Shown: one piece after another, positions 9,585-18,027 of the stretch | Layout: every line of letters begins with the position of its first letter | How positions within the stretch are numbered: the first letter of the stretch is position 1 | NCBI GenBank assembly: GCA_001970855.1 | Contig: LSSN01002128.1 | Coordinates: 1-18,027, forward strand | Source: Smittium culicis | Lineage: Eukaryota > Kickxellomycota > Harpellomycetes > Harpellales > Legeriomycetaceae | Length of the DNA stretch: 18,027 bases | Direction of reading: 5' to 3' | The notes under the pieces: model-generated | Database searches by the model: none | Told to the model about the DNA's origin: nothing | The model's input: only the letters and a program-made list of their open reading frames with translations | Position numbers and translations under genes: made by a program

Positions 9585-9833
9585 TTATTCCATATAATAA
9601 ACTTTTATTATAAATAAATTGTGATTTAATTTTATTAATTTTTTTTTATTGGATAAGCGAATATTTGATTGATCCTTGGTTTTAAATTTATAATAAAAAG
9701 GTATGTATTTTTTGCTTAATATTATATGCAAGCTATTTATACGATAACCTCTAGAGAATTCAAGGATTTTGTATAAGCTTTTAAAATCTTCAACCCAGAA
9801 AAAAATTGTATATTCAAGTAAATACGCTATCAT
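9585..9833 (-). pseudogene. probable LINE reverse-transcriptase fragment
   Basis: This frame of 82 codons reads IAYLLEYTIFF, then VEDFKSLYKILEFSRGYRIN near its start. That fits the layout of non-LTR reverse transcriptases around the catalytic motif: (F/I)AYADD followed by a short strand, a helix with spaced Leu/Ile, then FS..SG.(K/R)IN. The two catalytic aspartates are gone (AYLLEY where AYADD is expected), and one or two residues appear lost before GYRIN. The preceding 300 bases hold only weak traces of an upstream motif (SNDNPK where a QGDPLSP-type box would lie). I infer a decayed copy, separate from the LINE at 11.3-15.5 kb since its own motif C region differs. An AT-rich chance frame is the alternative. 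Confidence 0.42.
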
Positions 9834-11335
9834 TAAAAATTATGATTTTCAATTTATTAATAGTTAACAAGATTTAATTATCCGAAATATTAAATTATTA
9901 ATGCATTATTTTTGAAATTATTTTATTGGACTATTATTATTTTAGGATTGTCATTGCTAGTATTTTTTAGATAATTTCCTAACAATTTAACCAATATATA
10001 TTTGTTAATATTAGATTTTATACAAAAATTTCAAAGTAATAGCTCATTGTGCCACATTAGTAATAATTTATAATTAAATCTTTTATAACTTTTACAAATA
10101 ATATAAAATGATAATGTATCTTTGCCATTATTTCCTGTGAATATTTTATCCTTAAAAGAGTAAAATATCAGATTAATTAAATGAAATATATATAAAATCA
10201 ATTTTAATATTGGTTATTATTGCGAGTATTGGAAACTTTTCTATTAAATTCTATCTGAATTACTGTTCGTTATTTTATATTTTATGATCATTTTTTTCTA
10301 CATAATTATTGGTTTCACGCTAAATTGCTTGAAATATAAAATTAAACTCTATAAAATATCTCTATTATATTAAATTTACACTACGTCAACTATAGAATTA
10401 TAATCAATCAAGAATATTTATAGATAAGTCGATTATACGAATTTTTACTGGAAATTTATATCTATTTAAGTTTTTTCTACATTCTTTTTTTAAAAAATTA
10501 AAAAAACTCAAATATATATGATATTGTCCTATAATTTTTTTTATGTTATTTTTATAATTTAATAATAGAGATAATCCGGTAATTAAGCTATTTATTAATA
10601 AAATATTAAAGCTGATTAAATTAATAAAAAATCAAATACGCTAATAAAAATATATTCATATTTAAATCTATTGACTGTTTAATTAAGTTATGATGTTAAA
10701 TATACCAACTTAAATGTCTTAAAGACATTAATTAAATTATATTGTAAGATCGAAAAACAAAAAATCATTCAGTTATGCTCAAAAGCGGAATTAAACCAGC
10801 TGAAATATTTGAGATCTCAATAAATTTGATATATCTAACAAGATAAAAAATAATAAGGTTCTGCCCTAAATTTATAATGAAAAATTTCTTACCATATTAT
10901 AATTTTTATATAATTTTTTTTTTGTTGAAATTTATTATTGAATTGCTAATACTTTTTAATCTTTAAATATAAATAAAAAATGTATATTCTTATTAAATTG
11001 TGTCAAAATAGTTGATTTTAATTTTCCTAAACTCACCTTTCTCAATAAAGAACCATTATTTTCTTTTTATAAATCATGTTTTATTGAAAGTATAGGGTGT
11101 ATATTCTAAAAATTGTTGCTCTATTAAGTCTAAAATTATTATTATCATGTTTCGAGGATATTTTTAGAATTTATCTAATATTTGACGGCCAAAATTCTAC
11201 ATTAGATATGAGAATTTTCATTATATCTAATGCAATATTTTTTTTGATTTTGGAAATTATTTTTTAAACAAGTCCAAGTCAATATAGACTTGATTTTCTA
11301 GAATAATGTTTCTTATTGCTGGTTGTTTATTTTAA
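9834..11335. other. AT-rich stretch, no clear gene
   Basis: If the frame at 9585-9833 is a reverse-transcriptase fragment, the 5' part of that element should lie here on the minus strand. I could not read convincing motifs. A GC-richer patch at about 10770-10830 shows no motif in any frame. A T10 run occurs at 10914-10923. Confidence 0.4.
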
Positions 11336-11347
11336 TTTTTTTTTTTT
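11336..11347 (-). repeat. T12 run, possible LINE poly-A tail
   Basis: Twelve T on the plus strand lie near the point where the T-rich skew of the LINE region starts. On the minus strand this is A12, the kind of tail a LINE carries at its 3' end. Runs of this length are not rare in this window, so the boundary is a guess. Confidence 0.3.
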
Positions 11348-12539
11348 ATATATTTTAGTGGAAGCTTCAAAAAAAATTTTTACACTTGTGAATCTAAATA
11401 CGCATTTTTTTTTATCATTAGTATCATTATATCAATTGCCCCAATTATATTTGTTCTTATTTTCTGGAATCAATTTTTTAAGATAGAATAATTCATAAGA
11501 GTTCCCATATAAAGTAGTTATAAATAGATTATAATTTTGGATTAAATTTTAAGTTTATGTATTTTTTTTGAAATTTAAATCAAAAGATTTATTATCATAT
11601 TCTTATATTTTTGCTGTTGATCTCTGAGGCAGGCTCTTGGGCTTTAACAATATTTTTTTCAGATATCTTTTATATTTGGAATTTTGATTCGCTTTCCTCA
11701 GCATGATAATAACCCCTTTGGAATTTTAATTACCTTACAAAAAATTTTCTTTTTTTTTATTATCTCGAGAGTATTGGATTCTGTCTCAATTCTAATGAGT
11801 CTGTGGTTTTTTTCTTAAAATATATTATTTATACTATTTTCTTCATAAAAATAAACTATTTGGGAAAATTCATATAAAAATTTTTTTTTTCTTTTATGAT
11901 ATAATTTATTTCTTCTCCATTTAGCATTGATTTTAAAAAATCATTTATAAAATTTACACGATTTTTTCGAAGCGTTTATTGTTGCACACTACATCTTTAT
12001 ATTAGCATATTTTTATTATTTTTTAAATATATCTAATAAATACTCATTCAAAATATAGAGCTATTTCTTTTTTTTTTCGAAACTTTTTTATTATCAAAAA
12101 ATTAATCATGGATTTTTATTTTTTGTTTATCATCTTTTTAAATTTCATATACTTTCTAGAATATCTTAATTTGATATGTGCTTACAGCTATTTTGAGTAA
12201 GAAAATTTTTTCTTTGAACCATTTTATAAATACTAATTTTTTATGAGAATCTAGATATATTATCATCATAAATGAAAAAAATTTATTATTTGTAAATATT
12301 CTATATGCTACTTGATTTTATTCTTTCATCCCATTATAGCTCAATTTTTCTGTTTTAAAATTTAAATGAATTTTAAATCCTATTTTATTTAGTTAAAATT
12401 ATTTTCACACATATGAAAAACTTAACAAAAAACTAGATTTATATTTTTTATTTTTGTTAGTACAGAATACATATTTTTCATTTGGTATATACCATTATTG
12501 TTAAAAAGAAAGACTAAATATTGTTAAATGTTTCACAAT

Positions 12540-13381
12540 TATTTATTTTTATTGTCATTTAATTTTGCTCCAGACACATTACTTCTCAGTTTATTTTTCC
12601 TGTATAATTTTACAATGTCAATTTTTTTTCTAATATTATTTTTATATTCCGCATAAGCGAATATCATATGGTTCCTATTTTATTTCCCCTAACCATTTTT
12701 TTTTCTTTTAATTTTTTTTTGTTTGGACCTAATATAGTTTTTTAGCTCAAAGGAGGTAGATTATCTCCTTTCTTCGATAATGAGTTACACTTACATTCAG
12801 GAATTAAAAATTCCCTGATTTTATTCGTGTTTTTTTGTTTCTATATAGATATGTGATTATTTTTATAAGTTTTCCTCTTATTCCGATTTTATTCATAAAT
12901 TTAAAGTAATAATACCATCTTCTCTATCATGTGACTTTTCTTTTTCTTACTTTATCATTTAATATTACATTTTATTTGGGTAGTTTTTTAATAATTGGAA
13001 AATAAAAATATAGGTTGATACATTGCCTAGGATCGATATTCCTTTAACAAACCCTGTTTGGTGGTGGTCAATTATCATTTTTATTAAAATATATAGCCTA
13101 TTTGCGAGAATTTTCTAAAAAAAAAATTTAATAAAGTCTATTAGGCTTATAGTTCTCCATTTTATTATCAAATTTAGTTCCCCCACCTTTTTTTTTTTTT
13201 TTTTGAAGAATTTTTATTAATTTTAATTTATTTAATTCTCTCCTTTTTTCCTATTCAAACTAAGCATTTTTTATTATTTCTAGTATATTTTCATTTTGGG
13301 ATTTGAATTTTTGATAAAAATCATAAGATATCCATTCAAAGCCCTAGAATTTATTTTTTTGACGTGTATTAATTAAATTTA
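12540..13381 (-). pseudogene. LINE reverse transcriptase relic
   Basis: Motifs appear in the family order. FEWISYDFYQKFKSQ at about 13340-13300 matches the (G)xDGIxxEFYKKF block. MENYKPNRLY at about 13160-13131 matches NYRPISL. DHHQTGFVKGISILGN at 13069-13022 matches QTGFVKGRSIxDN. FMNKIGIRGKLIKIITYLYRN at about 12898-12838 lies in the palm helix region. KKGDNLPPLS at about 12770-12740 matches RQGDNLSPLLF. MIFAYAEY at about 12667-12644 matches the catalytic FAYADD, and SGAKLNDNK at about 12573-12547 matches SGAKLNxxKS. Both catalytic aspartates of motif C are replaced (E and Y), so it cannot polymerise. Frames change at least three times between blocks. The last block, from MIFAYAEY to SGAKLN, is one uninterrupted frame of about 40 codons. 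Confidence 0.85.
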
Positions 13382-14187
13382 ATGTTTCTGTTTTTCTGAT
13401 TGGTTTTTTTAAGAATTTAACTATTTTTGCTATTTATCATATTTGTTATTTTTCAAGCATTATATTTTTTGCGTCATTAATTACTGAACCTCTTCTAAGA
13501 AGATCAGAATAAAACTTTCAATTATATTATAAATATCTTTAGGCTCTTCTTAATTTATTTATATGTTGTTGTCGTATAGTTCATTTATTATTTTTATTTT
13601 TTCTCAATTATTTATTAATTAAAAAAATAACTATAATATCTTTCGTCTAACTCATTTCGATTTGCTATATGGGAAATTATTTATGAAGAGGTAATTTTAT
13701 AGTGTAAAGAGTTTCAGTGCATAAAATCGCATCAAAAATAAACGGCCAATTAGTAGAATAATTTAATTTTTTAGCAAATAAAAATTTTAAATTGAAACGA
13801 AGAGATAGAAAAATCAAAATACCATTTTTGCTCCGCCAATAATACTTACAATAAGTGCTTATGCAGGCCAATAACATTAAACTGCAACAAAGTGCTCTCT
13901 TCGTTCAGAAACTCCCACATATCTAACTATATATCTATTTATTATGTTTGGTTGAAGTTTCTAAGCGCGCTTTTTTTTCATCGATATTAATAAATATATT
14001 ATTTTCACATTTATTTGGCTTTGAGTATTTTTAATTTTTTTTTCAATAATTTACAATAGCTATTTATTATATCACTAATTTTTATAATTTTCCCATATTT
14101 TATGCTGAAATCTTTCATTTTATTTTTTCAACTGTACCAAACTTATACGTTGATTGAGTGATTTTTCACAAGTCATTTCTTAATTAA

Positions 14188-15349
14188 TTAATCAATATTT
14201 TCAGTCAATATTTTTATATTTAAGCTAGAAAAAATTATTTCACAAAAAATTTTGTTTTTATAGTTTTTATCTTTAAAGTAACTATTTAGTGTGTCTATTA
14301 TTATTTGGATTATTTTATGGTCAGAAAAAGTGTCAAATATTATTTTAAATTTTTTAAATCTTTTTATATACTTTGGTCCGATAAATTTAAGACCAATCCT
14401 TTTTTTACCGTCTCTATTATTTTTCCACGTATAATTCTTTTCAAATTTATCCAGTTCATTCAATGATTTTAAATTATTGATTCTATCAGATTACTTTCCC
14501 TCTGATTATTTCTTTTCGGTAATATGTCTGTTAAATTGTTATTAACAATATTAAAATCTCTCAATAGAATTATCATATCATTTATTTTTCATATTAATTT
14601 TAATTTTAATTCGTTAATGTGTAATTTCCATTATGTAAAAGCAGATGGTAAATAAAAATTTTATATGTTGGTATTTTGTTTAAATTATTCTAGACAAATG
14701 TACATAATTATACCCTCTGTCGCTATTTGACGCCTATATTGACAAATTCTGACAGCTGTATCAATTATTATTTCACAGTTCGACTGTGCAAAATTTACTA
14801 CAATTTTTTGCTTCAAATAACTTTTATTTATTATAAATTTATTGAGAAGGATTCACCCCTTATTCGGATCATATCCCTTTAAAACTTTCATAACAACAAT
14901 GCTAATAAATAAATAGCAACTAATAAAGTACATAATACTAATAAAATAAAATAAAATAAAATAAAATAAAATAAAATAAAAAGCCAATTCCAACATTTTA
15001 GTTCTCTGTCAATCATAATCTCAATTTTTATGGTAAAACTTACGTAACCTAATAAAAACCACTAGAACTTTATCAATATTTTTAATTGATCTAATATTTT
15101 GCGGATTATAAAACTGTTACTTTTAGTAGAATAAGTTACTCTTGTAACTTGCTATACTGCACCTCATCATATTTTTTTCTATTTTTTATTTGTATTTCGT
15201 CGTTATTTAATAGAACTGCAGTATTTTTTGAGATAATAGAGGGATTTATACAGTATTTTTTCTACAAAAAAAACACTTTCTTTTACTTGAATTTCTTTCA
15301 GGGAAATTATATCCGGTTTAAAGTCAATCTTTAAATCTTTAATTAATTT
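14188..15349 (-). pseudogene. LINE endonuclease domain relic
   Basis: Three open blocks fit an exonuclease/endonuclease/phosphatase-fold LINE endonuclease. Block one (15349-15203) has KPDIISLKEIQ, the equivalent of the metal-binding xDIIxLQE motif. Block two (14588-14469) has MIILLRDFNIV and ILPKRNNQRES, matching IILLGDFN with the catalytic Asp and Asn kept. Block three (14490-14188) is one base out of frame with block two and has NYTWKNNRDGKKRIGLKF and then TFSDHKIIQ, the TWxxxxxxSRID and SDH motifs. The Asp of RID is Gly here, but the final Asp-His pair is kept. The distance from the first to the last motif is longer than usual, and a 5-bp microsatellite lies between blocks one and two, so insertions are likely. 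Confidence 0.85.
14940..14982. repeat. microsatellite (AAAAT)n, about 8.5 copies
   Basis: A perfect five-base array covers about 43 bases. It sits within the endonuclease relic, between its first and second conserved blocks, and so postdates or contributed to loss of that frame. Confidence 0.95.
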
Positions 15350-15899
15350 TTATAGTTTATAATTTATCACTTTTTTTTAGTTTTAATTTTTTTTTTTGCA
15401 TTTGATTAATCGTCGAGGTTTTAATATCCCTTGAATAATAAGTGTTTACATATAACTTTACTTCTGTTATTTTAGCTGATTTGTGAATAGAGTTTAATTT
15501 GATTTGATTTAAATTTACACTAAAGGCTTTATGATAACTATTTTGGGTATTTTAATTTACGATTAAAAATCGTTGATATTTATTTTAATATCTATAAAGT
15601 AAACTTAAACTGAGGGCAAGACTTAACAAAGCTAGCCTTTAAACTTAGTTCATTTTTTTTTTTATGAATAAAGAATACATTTCACAACCCTGAAATAATA
15701 ATAGTAATCGAGTAAAGAAAATATTAGTTATAATAATAGTAATAATAATGAAACAACTTTATCTTTGGATTAACTTTTTATAAAAAAAAAACTCTTTGTA
15801 AACGTATGTTCTCATATTTACAAACCATTAAGAAAAAAAATTACATTGCTCATATCGTCGGAGAAAATTTTGGTTCTTTGTATTCTAGATAGGTAAAAA

Positions 15900-17178
15900 A
15901 CCTAACTACGACAGATTTAATTTTATATTTGCATTTTTTGGGGGAGAAGTTATTGTTTAATGAAACTAATATAATTATATAGTGTTTTCTCCTTCAAATG
16001 AATCTGACTAAATTTCTATTTCAATCCTTGTATCCTTTTATGGTTGTTCTGCTTTTTCTATACAGAAATTTTTGATGATGCTATTATGGCTAATTAATCG
16101 TGTTTTGATTTTTTGGCTATATTTACTTTAAATTTTCTAAACTCTATGACAGAATTTTTTCCAAGTATTCTTTCGAGTTGCTTATATTCTATTATGCTAG
16201 ATTTACTTCATTTTCCGAGACTACAATGATCTTCCGGTCTTTGGACCCATTCCTCGATTATTATCTATAAATTATACTCAAAAAATTACAACAGCGCATG
16301 CATTTTTCTGAAGAATTTCCGTGTAAATTTTTTAATTAATAGTTATTCTTTTAAGCTCTTCATTAATATATGTCGAATTTCCCCCAGTGATATGATTTAA
16401 AATATTTTCTTTATATCCGTTTATTTCATTTTTTTTGTCATAAATATCTGTCATAACACTTTATCCGGTGTAGGCATCTTTTCATTTATTGAAGATTTTT
16501 TAACGGTTTTATTGATTCGATTTGCTAACTCTAATTCTTTTTCTGTCTATTTTAATGCAATATAATTTCCAATGATCAAATTTTTGGCAAAATTTTCAAA
16601 TGGGTGGATATTAACTTTCTATCCTGAAGGTTAAAATTCATAAGTATATCTGGTTCATTGTTCATTTTAACCAAAAATATTACATTCTATACAGAATTAT
16701 CTCTATATCATTGTTTTTAAATGCTGCTATATCTATTAATTTTCTGTTTTATTCTAATTTCATTATATAGATCTTTGACAAGTTTCCAATTATTTAGTTT
16801 TCTAAATGATGAGATCTACAGTATTTTATACTTGTCTCCATATTCATAAATTTTCCGAATTTCTAATATTTTCCCTTTGATTTTGATTTCTAAAGCATTT
16901 GCTTTTAATATATCTTTAGTATTTTAGAATTTCATAGAAAAAAATTTTCTTTTTCAATCTATTTCTGGATTCATAGATATGTAACCAAATCTGACCAGAA
17001 TTTCTTCTGCTTTAAGCTCCAATTCATCTCTGTATTCCTGATACTTGTTATTTTTCTGGTTATTTTTGTACCTTCTTACGGACTTTATTTTTTCATAATC
17101 AATACATTACCTTTTTTCTGCGGTTGTGGCACAACACAGGTTGCCAATAGTACACTGGTTATTTGAATTTGTATTCAT
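15900..17178 (-). pseudogene. decayed coding region upstream of the LINE, family unknown
   Basis: From an ATG at 17178 one minus-strand frame runs to about 16720 with only about four stops in about 150 codons, far fewer than this composition predicts. It opens MNTNSNNQCTIGNLCCATTAE and includes an uninterrupted 50-codon block at 17106-16954 (with RDELELKAEEILVRFGY), then KANALEIKIKGKILEIRK. A second frame from about 16580 to 16094 continues with few stops, for example NRINKTVKKSSINEKMPTP, IEEWVQRPEDHCSLGK and YKQLERILGKNSVIEFRKF. Each stop could come from one C-to-T change (CAA, CAG or CGA). It is lysine/glutamate-rich and helical, with a Cys cluster near the start. Its position upstream of the endonuclease, on the same strand and in the same A-rich composition, fits a LINE ORF1, but no knuckle or RNA-binding motif is recognisable. 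A separate host gene relic is also possible. Confidence 0.5.
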
Positions 17179-17911
17179 ATTTAACTAGAATTTTGCTAAT
17201 TGCTGCTATGACTTGATGTACAGCCTCAGCTTTAGATCCGATTAAGATTTTTTAATATTACTCGTTAGACTAAAATTATTCTTTATATTTATAAATATTA
17301 TGACAGTTAAATTTCAGAATAAAAATTAATCTTTTCAGGAGAGCTCAATATTATAATTTATGGTATAATAATTTATACCTTTATATCAGTGCCAATAAAT
17401 AAAATATACATATTTGATATGCTCTAAAATAGCTAATTAATTTTTATGGAACTTCCAATAGACCACTAAATTTGAATACCAGAAATTCTAACTTGGTCAT
17501 TTATTGAAATATTAAATCCGCTCCGAAAAATTTATATCAGCATTCTAATATAGTTATAATTTACATCAAAATATTATATAGCCAAATAATATATAATTGA
17601 ATTTAAATTTTCATTTAATGAACAGAGAAAAAGGTTTTATGTATAAAAATGCAAATTTACTGCTAAACTTCAATTTTTTACTCCCGATTTAAAAATAAGA
17701 TATTTTACAATATCATTACAAATTTTAAAAAATGTGATACTTGATTACAGTTTAGAAGTTGTCACGGTCAATTAAAAATAATAATATTGTTTTTTATTTT
17801 TATTTTATATTTTTTCAATCTCGGAATTTTATTGGTACAATAATAATAAAAGAAACTATGCAGTAAAGTAAACTAAAAAAAATAGTAAAGTTGGTGCAAG
17901 GTATAAAAAAA
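17179..17911. other. AT-rich spacer at the right side, no gene seen
   Basis: Composition returns to near-balanced A and T. No motif, RNA gene or supportable frame was found. Confidence 0.5.
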
Positions 17912-18025
17912 CTAATATTCTAATACTAATAAATCCCTCTGCCAGTCTACCTGCTGCGTAACTAAATTGGAAATGGGATCAATATACCAACCGAAAGATC
18001 CACCCAGGCATTGCTTCAAGTAGGC
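17912..18025 (-). CDS. possible 3' end of a gene running off the window
   Basis: GC rises abruptly in the last 95 bases. A minus-strand frame entering from the right edge is open for 37 codons and ends in TAG at 17912-17914. It includes AYLKQCLGGSFGWYIDP and TQQVDWQRDLLVLEY, with aromatic, Gly and Cys content unlike translated A/T spacer. I do not recognise the product. Another minus frame over the same DNA (FSYAAGRLAEGF..) and a plus frame of about 30 codons are also open, so strand and frame are not certain. It may be a terminal exon. Confidence 0.33.
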   Translation of the reverse strand, partial: AYLKQCLGGSFGWYIDPISNLVTQQVDWQRDLLVLEY

Positions 18026-18027
18026 TG

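Larger units (their letters stand above)
11336..15480 (-). mobile_element. decayed non-LTR (LINE) retrotransposon, ORF2 region
   Basis: On the minus strand, blocks of an apurinic-type endonuclease and then a reverse transcriptase follow in canonical order and spacing, broken by stops and frameshifts. They run from about 15349 down to about 12540. Such an ORF2 protein nicks target DNA and copies its own RNA at the nick. The sense strand is strongly A-rich, so the plus strand is T-rich. The 3' boundary is uncertain: a T12 run at 11336-11347 on the plus strand could be the old poly-A tail, and I saw no firm motifs between it and about 12500. The 5' boundary is also unclear, and an unidentified coding relic lies just upstream. 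No long terminal repeats were seen, as expected for a LINE. The element is certainly inactive. Confidence 0.85.

Noticed and set aside
13677..13877. Minus-strand open frame of 66 codons
   Set aside because: It lies between the endonuclease and reverse-transcriptase relics but matches neither. It may be part of the linker or an insertion, with no evidence of a gene.
15149..15334. Plus-strand open frame of 61 codons
   Set aside because: It is antisense to the LINE endonuclease block carrying KPDIISLKEIQ and is a Phe/Tyr-rich shadow.
1..18027. CRISPR array, bacterial operon, or organelle genome
   Set aside because: There are no spaced identical repeats, no Shine-Dalgarno-led gene strings and no organelle genes. 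Spliceosomal introns and a kinetochore gene indicate nuclear DNA.

Overview
The window reads as nuclear DNA of a very AT-rich eukaryote (roughly four fifths A+T by eye), most likely a fungus. The one gene I identify firmly is a minus-strand, three-exon MIS12/MTW1 kinetochore gene at 2751-3715. Its introns are 65 and 66 bases, and its signature DKNFDKFELYALRNIF is of the fungal Mtw1 type. An A-rich LINE relic fits an early-diverging or TE-rich AT-biased fungus, but I cannot name the genus.

Layout. 1-745: AT-rich spacer with one small GC hairpin. 746-966: two adjacent tRNA-like sequences, Val(AAC)-like then Ser(AGA)-like, both on the plus strand and both damaged, so probably pseudogenes. 967-2750: spacer with a 10-bp tandem repeat and a hairpin. 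2751-3715: MIS12. 3716-4640: spacer. 4640-6770: several patches of clearly higher GC with coding-like open frames. They include a candidate small spliced plus-strand gene (5753-6211, exon structure partly unresolved) and a patch at 4640-5065 readable on either strand. None could be named. 6770-9584: AT-rich sequence without a supportable gene. 9585-9833: a minus-strand frame resembling the catalytic-to-thumb part of a LINE reverse transcriptase.

11.3-15.5 kb: a decayed non-LTR retrotransposon on the minus strand. In order it still shows an endonuclease (KPDIISLKEIQ, then RDFN, then FSDH) and a reverse transcriptase (FEWISYDFYQKF, QTGFVKGISILGN, GIRGKLIKII, KKGDNLPPLS, FAYAEY, SGAKLNDNK), with frameshifts and stops between blocks. 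About 15.9-17.18 kb: a further minus-strand coding relic upstream of it, in the position of an ORF1 but of unknown family. The right edge (17912-18025) has normal GC and may be the 3' end of another minus-strand gene.

Overall this looks like a gene-poor, transposon-decay landscape around one conserved kinetochore gene. The plus strand is visibly T-rich over about 11.3-17.2 kb because the sense strand of the LINE is A-rich. Most other open frames across the window are at chance level for this composition and are not annotated.
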